From Panagrolaimus kolymaensis (lineage: Eukaryota > Nematoda > Chromadorea > Rhabditida > Panagrolaimidae), in contig JAJQJQ010000002.1 of the NCBI GenBank assembly GCA_028622995.1, positions 2,666,001 to 2,730,000 of the forward strand: 64,000 nucleotides of DNA. The letters run 5' to 3'. Position numbers and translations under genes: made by a program. The notes under the pieces are model-generated. The model was not told the origin of the DNA. It saw nothing but the letters and a program-made list of their open reading frames with translations, and made no database searches. Shown one piece after another: positions 13,974-25,273 of the stretch (position 1 is the first letter of the stretch; every line of letters begins with the position of its first letter).

Positions 13974-14359
13974 CACTGAGAAAAATTTTGCGTGTCACAC
14001 TTTTGGTGTGACAAGGAAAATAAATATATGATGATTGGTCCGATAAATTTTGTAAGGTTTAATTTTCCTGATTTTAGTTTCTCTACAATGCGTACTCAAC
14101 AGTTTTATTAATTTGTGATTGGAAAAAAAAAAGTTGTCAAAATTTTGTCACACAGGTGTGACGTGTTGTACAACACTTTTTTTTGCTTAAAAAATTCATA
14201 ACTTTTTTGAAAAACATTTTTTTTGAAATCTGTTGAGTAGGCATCGTAGATAATTATGAGGAGCAACTTTTTAGAAGAAAAAATTTTATCGGGCCAACCA
14301 CCGTATATTTATTTTGCTTGTCACACCAAAAGTGTGACATTTTTCGATTTTTCTCAGTG
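13974..14359. mobile_element. 386-bp non-autonomous DNA transposon (MITE), TA target site
   Basis: The two ends are inverted copies. Both start CACTGAGAAAAAT and continue with a shared GTCACAC...GTGTGAC hairpin, an AAATAAATAT block, a TTGG.CCGATAAA block and, about 125 bp in, a TACTCAACAG block (14093-14102, mirrored at 14230-14239). The element is flanked on each side by TA (13972-13973 and 14360-14361), as expected for a Tc1/mariner-type insertion. There is no transposase frame, so it is non-autonomous. A third GTCACAC/GTGTGAC hairpin sits in the middle (14147-14162). Confidence 0.85.
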
Positions 14360-17300
14360 TATGTGATGTTGCAAAACGCTGTGTTTTTACTATTCTGTTT
14401 TAGTTCCGGAACATTTTTTCAATGGTAAATGGATTTTGAGTTAATTTAAAATAAAACAAAGCTTTCTTGAACGCGGAAAAATGCAAAGAAAAAAAATCGT
14501 AAAGAAATTTGGAAATTTTTCTGCAAAAAAAGTTTATTTTTGGGAGAAAAAAAATATTTGTATTCTTCGCGAGTGAAGCCTTTTATATTTTCAAAAAGGG
14601 GTAATTTTATTGCCACCACCACGTCAAGGCACAAAACAGAAATAAATAAAAACAATTGGTAATTCTTGAAAGAATACAAAAAAAAATCCACGCAATTAAA
14701 ATGCCATTTTAATCCTTAGGAATTCATAAGAAAAAAAGGATTCAAAAAAATTTTCTCTCGTCACTAACTGCTTTAGCAAAGTCAATACGAGTTGGTAATT
14801 ACAAATTTTATGAATGGGAAATAAAAAATCCGAAATGTTATCTAATTTAGAAAGTTAATTTAAGTGTTTTTAAAATGAAAAAAAACTAAGATGCAAAAAG
14901 TTTATTTTTATTTTATGTGAATTAATTGTATAGTTGACGTGAAACAAGCAACTCCATTTATGGCTATTTGCAAAATTCCAAGGATAATAAAAGAAAAGGC
15001 AGATAGACCGCTTCCGGGTTTTAATTTATGCTACGTTATTTCAAAGAAAAATGACACAAATGGTAATTATTATTTAGCACAACTTTTAAATATGAGAAGG
15101 CTAATCCAGAATTTTTTTGAGTAAGAAGCTGCTTGCTTCAAATGCTAGTGCCATTTGCAAAAAAAATTATGTGTAACAAAAAAGGGTAAAGTTCAGGAGG
15201 AAGAAAAAAAAGCTATGAAAAGAATGTAAGTTTTGAGGAGAATAAAAAAGTTGTAACAAAACCTGCTAACGACCACCTGTAATTGAATACAGCTTGAAGA
15301 CCTATCAGCATTCTTGCCAGAGCCATAAGGTGACGTCTAAGGTCAACATTCGTAAAAGCAACCTAAAAATAATTTTTTTTGGTGGTCTTTCTACCAGGAA
15401 GTTTTCTTCACCACTATTTCCTCTGTCATCATTCGACACCTTCATTCAAAATCAACAAAAGCCCAATAAGAAAAAGGTTAAAACATAAACATCAAACAAA
15501 AAATATCCAGAAGGAAAAAAGGCTATTAAAAATTGCAACATTCAAAAAAAGCCTTGCACTTTAATATAAAAAAATTTTTAATTTGAAACAAATTTCTTTA
15601 ATTTCAAATATGGATTCTCTCTCATTTTCCATCCTCTCCTTTTTTTAATTGTTTATTCGAAGTTCCAGGAGGATAGATAATAGCTGCTATTGCTTCTGCT
15701 TCTATTTACTCTTTCACTTGCTGCTCGCTTGTATGCTTTCAAAGATTGAATAAATCACGAGAACAAAGTGAAAAAAAAGTGAAAGTAAAATTACTGTGGG
15801 AAAAAATGAAGCTGCTGAAAAAGAGAAGGAAGGAAAAGGGGAGAAGAAATAAGTTGTTGTTCCTCTTTAAAAAAAACATAGCAACAAAAAAAGAAAACAT
15901 GATAAAAAAATAAATAGAATATGCCATTATTGGTCCAAGAAAGAGAGATGATTTAAAAATAATTTTAAGTGTTTTATTTTTCATTGTTGTTTCAAGGAAT
16001 TCAAAAATAAAAAAATGGAGGAAAAAATATTTGATGTAGTATCTTATGACACGTTCTCACTCATTCACCAAAAAAAGGTGGTTGGTAGTTTGGATGAATA
16101 AAAAATTCATCATTTTTTTAAACATAAAGAAAAATAGTCTCAAATTTGTTTTAAAAAGTCGCAAAATTTTTGAGTTTTTGAGACTTGGAAAATAAACAAT
16201 AATTCTGGACCATGTTTCGAATAGGTATGTTTTTGACAGACAAGAAAAATTGTGTGGGAAATAACTGCTGCTTTTTTTATTTATTAAAACACACACTACT
16301 TTCCAATGACGCGCATTCTCGAATAAAGAGTAAAATAAATTAAGTTTATGTTTTTTGATAATAAGATTCCAAAGTATTGGAAGCAATAAGAAATTAGATT
16401 GTATCTTTTCATTTTGAAAGTCAAATAAATGCAAGGAAACGTGATATGAGATACAATTGGTGTCGATCTTTTGCTCTATCGAATTAAGTTGCCATGCAGA
16501 AGAAAAAAACTGCATAATAAGAAATAAAAAAAGGTTAGTCGAGAAAAATGAATAAATATGATTAACGAAAAGCTTGAAATATCTTTTGAAACAATGAATC
16601 CAAATGATGGGAGTAAGAATAAATAAAACCTGTTAACATAGGCTACAATACCACGCAAGTTGACTAAAATGATGATATTTTCTTAAAGTTGATATGGATT
16701 CAAAAAACACCTGTATTAACCGCCATGCATGTAAAGGCATTACCTTTACAAGGAAAATCCATCCTTAAAAATATTTTTGAACTAACAATCAAATATCTTA
16801 TTTTAACTTTAATTTTTTTAATCATTATTTTTTAGGAAAAGAAAAGATAAAAACAAAAGTGTTTAAACTTATGTATTTATTTGTAATATAACTCTTTAAA
16901 GCTTAAACCGTTTGAACACATTGCTAAAATAAAAAACAAAACATCAAATCAAACTTGATGCTGCTGCTTAAAGACTTTTCTTGCGTCCCCCATTTTAATA
17001 TTTTAGCACTTGAAAATGAACATCAAAGTTAATAAATGTGACGCAAATAAAACAAAAATTTTAAGAGAAGGTGAAAGCGACAAAGTAAAAGCAGCTAATA
17101 TTTTTGTTTTGTAAGGAAGCGGCAAATAAAAAAGATTGAAGTAAAGTGGGGGAGGATGCTATATAAAAATTGAGAAATCGAAGATATTTGATTTTGTTGA
17201 TTTAATTTTTTGAAATTAATGATGTTTTTTTTCCTCAAGAAGAATGTCAAGCCTTGGATATCTTTGATCCTTTTAAAACTTTGTGACTCACAAAACAAAG

Positions 17301-17467
17301 CAGCCAACGTGACTGCTACAACACCAAAGCTTATTTACTACTGCGGAGGAAATAAATGTTTCGTGTTAAAAATTAAATTTTGAAAAATTTGTATGAAAAA
17401 AGGATATTAGTTTCATGCCACTCTTATGATTATTGCTGAACTAAGTAATACAAAAAGTGTCAGTCAC

Positions 17468-17485
17468 GAGAGAGAGAGAGAGAGA
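17468..17485. repeat. GA dinucleotide microsatellite
   Basis: This is an 18-bp run of nine GA units in the spacer. No gene is nearby. Confidence 0.9.
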
Positions 17486-20400
17486 AGTTGCATTCAAGAA
17501 AGAAATATAATCTTATTAGCACCCTTTTTCATTCCAATGGCGGATGTTTTTTCAATTATAATTTCCGGTTTTTTAAAAGGGGTTTGCTTTTTTTTTTCTG
17601 TCGATGTTAGTAAGCATTTTTATTAAAATAAGCCTTAACTTAGCCAATAAAGTTTTAAAATATTATTTATTAGTACGCAAATGCTGAAAGGAAATGTTTC
17701 TGTGATATCTATTTTTAGCGCAATTAACACATGTTTTCATTCCACAATAAAAAACAAAATAAAAAAGGATTAAAACGTGTTTCAAAAACTATACACTCAT
17801 CTTTGCATTTGAGATGGTATGGTTTGTCTTTAAAAAGTTTTAATTTAGTTGATTAGTTAAACTCGAATGCTAGCAAAATTTAAGCATATTTCCAACTACT
17901 TAAAAATGCTAATGAGTACAATTTTACTTTTTTTAAAGCATTTAAAACTGTCACACACAATGTCTAATTTGAACCTATGTATGATGAACTTGGTAATAGA
18001 CACTCAAAGACAAAAGCCTTACTTAAAAAAAAAGAAGTTAAAACGCAATGATGACCTGCAAAAAAAAAGCAGCATTTTGAAGAAAACAATCGAGAAGTGC
18101 TCAAAACTTGGGTTATACTCTTCTCGACCTCAAAAAAAGTTGTAACAATACTTAAAAAAAAAACAGAACTTTTTACATTCAAACTCGAAGAAAAAAAAGG
18201 ACGAAAGCGAGACGACAATTGCAAAAACAATTGTTAAATTTCAAGTACATACACATACAACAGTAGCTACCAGGAAGCGGAATGTCCTGCGCAACAAAAA
18301 GACCGACGAGCAAAAAATCAAATAAAAAAGTGGGGTAAAAAAGCTTATTCTTCATTTTTTGTTTGGTAAAAACGGTTAAATTTTTTTTAAAACACAAAAG
18401 AAAAATATCGCAGGTGAATAATCGAAAAACAGAAATAGAAAAAAATATATAAAAAAAATGTGTATCTTTTTTTTCTTTCATGGGTTTCAAATACTCAAAG
18501 AAATAAAAGTTTAAAAGTAAAAGTGAAAATTTATGTATTCCAATAGTGTCAAATAACAAAAAAAACTTGATATTCTGAAAAGAATGGTAACACTTTTAGG
18601 ATGCTGATGGCTACAATGGTGGTGCATCCATTAATCAGAGATTGTGTGTAGTACCTGTAGAAAATTTGATAGCAAAAAAACAGAGTAAATTAATAGTTCT
18701 GCTGATTCTATTATTACCCAAGCCATAACCTAATATTTAAAAAGAAATGTTCCGTAATAAAATTTACGACTAATAAAAAGATAAAGTAAAAAAACTTTGC
18801 TTTTCAAAGTTTCAAAATCCCAAAAAGTAATCATTTGCTTCTTCTTTTCAACAGGTGCTTTTTTAAGATCTAACAACAAAGAAAATTGTCAATGGCTCTT
18901 TTTTTTAACTTCCTCTTTGGAGATCGCAGTCCTTTGTGCTTGGATCAAGTTTCGGCTATTCATGCTTACAAAAAAGCATTTTGACAAATGGGAAAAAAGA
19001 AGTTAATGGTCTTTGAACATTTTTTTTGCAAACATGAAAATTAAAAGTTACAAAAAATTTTAAAAAGCCTTGCTGTAAAATCTTTGCAAAAATGACAAAA
19101 AGTTGTTATTGCAAAAGTGCAAGTTTACAAAAATATACAAAAGCAAACACTCCGTGAGACTTTAATTCAAAAACTTTGCAATTTTTAAAAGTTGAAGTTA
19201 AAGCTCTCAATAAAAATTTCTACGAAATCTTTGGGGTCTCTCAAATGTGGGCTAAAAAAATACTGAATGTTCTAGCATCCAAGTTCGATTTCTGGCAGAA
19301 CTGCAAAATATATAGGGAAATCGGAAGAAGCTTTTTAAAAAAATGGCGCAATCCACCATAAAAATAGCTACTTTCCTATCAATAATCTTCCTCCATTTAG
19401 GGTTAATAAAACCCAAAAAAAATTTGCTTTTTAATGGTTTTCGAGAAAAAAGTAATTTTGAACACTTGGATATTCAAAATAAAATCAACTTGTCCAAATC
19501 CGGAAGTAAAATTGAGTAAAAAGTCACTCATTTAATAATGAAAAAAGTATGTTTAAAAAAGTAAACATTAACAACCAACGACTTTTTTCTAAATTATAAA
19601 AGCGAGAAGATTTATACAACAACGTATCGCATTTGAAAGAAAAACATGAAAAACAAATATTTAGACATCACGTTTTTTAGTAGCAAGCATTATACACAAT
19701 AATGAAGTGACATAAGTTAAAAAGACAAAACCTTTCAACCAGAAACATAATATAAAGGAATCAAATGAAAGCCAAAACTTATTATGTAAGTTGTGTTATA
19801 TCAAAACCGTAGTTCGTCATTTATTAAGGAAAAAATAAAAAAAGTAATATTGTTAAAAATTGGGCAATAAAATTTTCATTATCCTTATTTCTTGTGATCG
19901 CTTATTTTTAAAAACAGGAAAACATATTTTTCACAAAATGCAAAAAAAGAATCAAATTACTATTTACAACTTCCGCAAAAAAGAGACTAAGATTGTTTAA
20001 TGAATTAAGAAATTAGCTTTCAAAGATATGCTTTTTTATTATTAGCCACTTCAATAAAATTGTTTGATTATTTGATGTTTCAAAAAACAAACATACATAA
20101 AAAGTCAAAATGGTTTTATACCAAAAAAAAAATCAACGTCATTTTTTGTAGCCTTGACACACAAAACTATTGTACCTAAAGCTTTTTTTAGAATTTCATC
20201 GTGGAAAAACTATTTTTGTTTCGGTTTCAAAAGAACGGCTACTTTTTTCCATTAAAGTTTCACGAGTATCAATGTTGTTTTCGTTATTTGTAGAAAGTTC
20301 AAATAAAATTAATTTTATCCAAATTGAACAATAGTTTAGTGCATTTTTAACATCAAACTATATACCTTTGTCTTTTATATATTGAAAAATGAAAGGATGA

Positions 20401-21407
20401 ACACCATCAATACTTGGGATTAGAATTAACTGTAATTCCATCTTTATAAAATAATCATATAAGCCAAGTTCTCCGCATCATCATGATATCCACGTTAAAC
20501 ATAAACAAAAAAAGATTCTCATCAAACGTTGATGTTTAGAGAAAATGTAAGAAAAAATATTAAATAAAGTTATAAATCAAGTTTTGATACACCATACTTT
20601 TTTGCTACTTCCAAATAATTACTATATTGACCTTCACTGGTAAGGGTATCAGTGAAAAGGTTCCCAAACATCGTTTTGATCGGCAATAAAACATGATACA
20701 TAGATAGCCACAAATAATTCCTTTTTATTATCACTCGAAATGTTAACTAACTTATTGCTTTCTTAGCTTCCATTTTCCTTTTTTTGCATTCAAAAACCCT
20801 TAGAAAATAAACATGAAATTATTTTTTGTTCGTTTGGTAAAATTGCATTTTCATTTTATGTAAAAATTCAGAAAATAAAGTTCAAATCTGTTTCTAATTT
20901 ATGCAAAAATTTATTTTCCACCTTTTACCTAATAAACTTGTTTTGTTTGGCTAATTTTTTTGCAAAAACTTTTGCAAAAAAAAAAAGGACAACGTTGCTT
21001 GTTTGAAAAATGGCCAAACCATGCTCCCTGAAAGTCAATGATTCGTGTCGTATTTATTTTCGTGTTGGCAAACTTTTTTTATATTTGAATGAATCGCTGG
21101 ACAACGCAACGGCCAATCTTTTTTTTCTCTTTCTTTTTTTTTTGTGTGCTAATTTGAGTTAATTAAATTTTATAAATTCCTAAATGGTGTTATGATAAAA
21201 TAAAATAACAGAAATTTGAATAACTTGCAGAATAGCTATACCCAAACATGAGATTTTTAATCATTTTGAATATTTTGTTAGGCTTCGAAGTTTTCCTCAG
21301 TTATCCTTACCTTTTATTTTTCGCGTTTTTATCACTCTTTCATTGTATTTCTGGTTTTTGTTTATTAGTAACAACTTTAATGTATTCCTTTTTCAGCTAT
21401 TCTCAAA

Positions 21408-23787
21408 ATGTTGGGTATTATGGATGGGCAGCGTCAAGCCCTCCTTGTTAAGATCTTGATCCTCTCGTTTTCTGCCATTGTTGCCTTTGCTGTTCGGCTT
21501 TTTGCTGTTATTAGGTTTGAATCTGTTATTCATGAATTTGATCCATATTTCAACTATCGCACAACAAAATATTTAACTGAAAAAGGCTTTTATAACTTCC
21601 ATAATTGGTTTGATGATCGTGCATGGTATCCTCTTGGAAGAATCATCGGTGGTACAATTTATCCGGGTTTGATGGTTACAAGTGCTTTCATCTTTAAAAT
21701 TCTTCGTTATTTGAATATCACCATCGATATTCGTGAAGTTTGTGTATTCTTGGCACCATTGTTCAGTGGATTCACTGTTTTCGTTACTTATTTGTTGACG
21801 AAAGAAGTTCAGGTTTGTAAATTTCTTACATTTATTTCTTTCTTATTATGCCTACTTGCTTTTAGAATGATGGAGCTGGTCTTATCGCTGCTGCATTTAT
21901 TGCCATTGTGCCTGGTTATATTTCTCGTTCAGTTGCAGGTTCTTATGATAATGAAGCTATCGCCATTTTCTGCATGCTCTTTACTTACTACCTCTGGATC
22001 AAATCTGTCAAAACTGGATCAATCTTCTGGGCTGCTTTCTGTTCTCTTGCGTACTTTTACATGGTTTCAAGCTGGGGTGGTTATGTTTTTCTCATCAATT
22101 TGATCCCTCTTCATGTTTTGGTTCTCATGATTACTGGACGATTCTCCCATAGAGCTTACGTTGCTTACAGCGTTGTAAGTTTATCGTCTATTATTAATAA
22201 CATTCTCTATACTAAAGTTTTATTTCTTAGGTTTATTCTTTGGGTACAGTTTTATCCATGCAAATTCCATTCGTCGGGTTTCAACCTATTTTAACATCAG
22301 AACATATGGGCGTAAGTTTTTTGTTATCTTCGTTAAACATTAGATCATCAAAATGTTTTAGGCTCTTGGTGTATTTGGTTTGTGCCAAATCGTTGCTTTT
22401 GCTCAATGGATGAGATCAAAGATGACTGAAGAAAAATTCCAAGTTGTTTTCCGTTCAATCCTTCTTGTCATAGGATTTGTTGCTGCTACGCTTTTGGTCG
22501 TCGCGACATTCCTTCAAAGTAATTGTTTTTGATTTTGTCATATTCTTACTCATATTTTTAGAAATCGCTCCTTGGACTGGTCGTTTCTATTCTTTACTCG
22601 ATCCTTCTTATGCCAAAAACAACATTCCGATCATTGCCTCTGTCTCTGAACATCAACCTACTGCGTGGTCTTCATTCTACTTTGATCTTCAGCTTCTTGT
22701 CTTCACATTTCCTGTTGGTCTTTATTACTGCTTTAAACAACTTAATGATCAAAATATTTTCATCATCATGTATGGAGTTACTTCGATTTACTTTGCTGGT
22801 GTTATGGTTCGTTTGATGCTTGTCTTGGCTCCTATTATGTGCATCCTTGGTGGCATTGCTGTTCATGGAATTATCTCTGGTTATATGAAAAACATTGATG
22901 AAAAGCCTGAAACGAAAGAAACAAAGACAACAACACAAGCTCAAAAATCGAAGCGTGAAAAAACTGCCGAAAATAATTATCCATATAAAAATGAAGTTGC
23001 TCATTTTGTTATTGGAATGGTTACCATCTTGTTAGTTTCTTATGTATTCCATTGTACTTGGGTTACTTCTGAAGCATACAGTAGTCCTTCAATCGTTTTG
23101 GCTGCAAGAGGAGGTCATGGCGGAAGAGTTATCTTTGATGATTTCCGTGAAGCTTATTATTGGTTAAGACAAAATACTCATGTAGACGCTAAAATTATGT
23201 CATGGTGGGACTATGGTTATCAAATTACGGCAATGGCAAACAGGACGGTTCTGGTTGATAACAATACATGGAATAACACTCATATTTCTCGTGTTGGACA
23301 AGCTATGGCTTCTCCGGAAGACCATGCTTATGAAATTATGCATGAACTTGATGTTGATTATGTTTTGGTTATATTTGGTGGTGTTACTGGATATTCTTCA
23401 GATGGTAACTCTTTTTTCTTTTCTTAAGCTTCTTTTACAACTCTTTTTTTAGATATCAATAAATTCTTATGGATGGTTCGAATTGGCGGTTCTACTCCTG
23501 AAGGTGCCCATATCAAAGAAGCAGATTACTTCACTCGCTCAGGTGAATATCGTGTTGATAAAGAAGCTTCTGATACCATGAAAAATTGTCTCATGTACAA
23601 ACTATGTTACTATCGCTTTGGACAGCTCTATACTGAAGGTGGACAAGCAATGGGTTATGATCGTGTTCGTCGTGCTGAAATTGGCAACAAAGATTTTGAA
23701 TTGGAACATCTTGAAGAAGCCTACACAACTGAACATTGGATTGTTCGAATCTACCGTGTCAAAAAGCCTAGCAATCGTGGTGTTTAA
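21408..23787 (+). CDS. stt-3: STT3 oligosaccharyltransferase catalytic subunit (STT3A type)
   Basis: Six exons (21408-21812, 21866-22174, 22231-22311, 22362-22518, 22562-23404, 23453-23787) give 709 residues, close to the 705 of human STT3A. The protein is a multi-pass ER membrane enzyme that transfers the lipid-linked glycan to Asn in N-X-S/T sequons. Visible hallmarks are the first-loop [10 protein letters not shown] motif, the SVSEHQPT loop, and the catalytic WWDYG at residues 532-536 followed by a NNTWNNTH sequon cluster. The C-terminal stretch VRIGGST..GAHIKE and the ending NRGV match the STT3A rather than the STT3B branch. A charged Lys/Thr/Glu-rich loop lies near residue 440. The start is the first ATG after the acceptor at 21396. 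The gene converges with the calcium sensor, 473 bp away. Confidence 0.96.
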
Positions 23788-24260
23788 ATTGTTTTTACTT
23801 TTGTTTGCGGGATGCTTTCTTTTATTATTAGGTTCGAGATATTATTGCTCCTCTTTATTGTTTTATGATTCGTCTTTTTTTGTTTGTTGGTCTTTTATTT
23901 TATTTATTAAAGTATTTAAATAATAATAACGAGTAATTTATTTTTTATTTATGTTTTAACAATCCTTATTGTTATGTTTTTTTTTGTTGACGATTCAAAT
24001 ATTTCAGGGTTTAAAAAAATAAATGTTGAAGAAAAAATAAAACTAGGAATTGAGTGGAGCTTAATTAAATAAATTAAAAGGTGATATCGCACAGAGAAAC
24101 AAATGGTTAAATTTTTGGTAAATTAAAAAAAAGTCATTGTAAACGTTGAAGTTAAAGGACGGAAATGGTATAACACAAATGCTTAATACAGATAATTGAT
24201 GAACTTTAGAAAATATGAATATGTACAATGAATGGGTTAAAAAATTGCTAAAGCATTAGA
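23788..24260. other. 3'-to-3' spacer of STT3 and the calcium sensor
   Basis: This T-rich 473-bp stretch lies between two convergent stop codons. An AATAAA at 24018-24023 could serve STT3. It is otherwise featureless. Confidence 0.5.
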
Positions 24261-25273
24261 TTAACTTTTGTCATCTTCAGTGGCAGACATTGATAATGCC
24301 TAAAAAGAAGTAAAAGACTCCAATAAAGTATTAATATGAGAATTTTTCCAACCTGAACGATCCATGGATCACTTTTAGACCCAAGTTTAAATTCTTCTCG
24401 AGTTAATTGTCCATCAAGATTCTGAAAATGTTAGATATTTGGCAACGAAATAGATTTGAAAAGAAAGCCTTTACCAAATCCATATTGGAAAAAATTTTCT
24501 CAACCCGTTTTTGTGGAGTGTCTTCATCAGTGGGGAGTTCGAGCATATTTCCAATCATGGCATAAATTGCATCAACAATGTTTTCCATTTCTTTTTTTGT
24601 TATGTAACTGCAAAATTAGCATTTTCTATTAATGAAGCAAAAATGTTTCAGTTTTATTATATTTTGTGGAAAGTTTTAACTATTTAGTGATTGTGTCTCT
24701 ATTAAGAAATTATCTATCGAGCTTAAAACTCACCCGTCTTTATCTACATCATATAAAGAGAAGGCCCAATCTAATTTCTCGTCGATATTTCCTTTACTAG
24801 TAACAGATAATGCCATTATAAATTCTTTAAAGGAAATATGGCCATCATGATTATTATCAAATACCTACAATTTCTCCATAAACTTCTAAAAGTTATTTTA
24901 AAATCAAACATACGCCAAAAACAAATTCAGCAAATTTACTGGGATCACCATTAGGAAAAAATTGTTTATAAATACTTTGAAATTCTTCAAGCTTCAATTC
25001 CCCTGAAGGGCAATCACGCACAAAATCTTTATACCATTTTCGAAGCTCTTTCCTCGTAACTATAAAACGCGGAAGGAATTATTAATTTTAAAAAAGGAGG
25101 AACCACTTACAATAAGTACAATTTTCAAGTTCTTGAAGTTCATCGGGTGATAATTTTTTATTTGCTTTTTTGGGTTTCACTTTTGGTGTGGCTTGACCGT
25201 TAATGGCAACATCCGTGGTGGCGCCATTTGCTGCTGCCGCTGCTTTCTGATGTTTGCTATTATTTTTTCCCAT
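24261..25273 (-). CDS. neuronal calcium sensor (NCS family, NCS-1/NCS-2-like)
   Basis: Six exons (25111-25273, 24914-25059, 24734-24864, 24475-24607, 24353-24421, 24261-24299) give 226 residues. The MGKNNSK start carries the Gly2 of an N-myristoylation signal. The first EF-hand is degenerate with the family's CPSG signature ([11 protein letters not shown]). EF2 ([12 protein letters not shown]), EF3 (DVDKDGYITKKE) and EF4 ([12 protein letters not shown]) retain ligand residues. [17 protein letters not shown] and IVQALS are diagnostic of frequenin/NCS proteins, which couple calcium to secretion and GPCR signalling. The usual length is about 190; the extra 36 residues are an Ala/Lys-rich insert after the myristoylation motif (about residues 9-42). 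NCS-1, NCS-2 or neurocalcin cannot be separated without an alignment. Confidence 0.93.

Larger units (their letters stand above)
10103..21407. other. 11.3-kb non-coding spacer between divergent GPCR and STT3 genes
   Basis: This is the longest gene-free stretch. It holds one complete inverted-repeat element (13974-14359), a short GA repeat (17468-17485) and a possible orphan exon (10777-10865), but no recognisable gene. Open frames up to about 150 codons occur, with the Lys/Phe/Ser composition expected from AT-rich DNA. An acceptor-like TTTTTCAG at 21389-21396 sits 11 nt before the STT3 start and may be a trans-splice site or the end of a 5'-UTR intron. Confidence 0.55.

Noticed and set aside
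14939..15124. 61-codon frame starting MKQATPFMAICKIPRI
   Set aside because: Composition is protein-like, but it is isolated, short, and has no recognisable family or convincing flanking exons.
16057..16515. 152-codon minus-strand frame in the large spacer
   Set aside because: Phe/Asn/Leu-rich without hydrophobic periodicity, domain or splice context.
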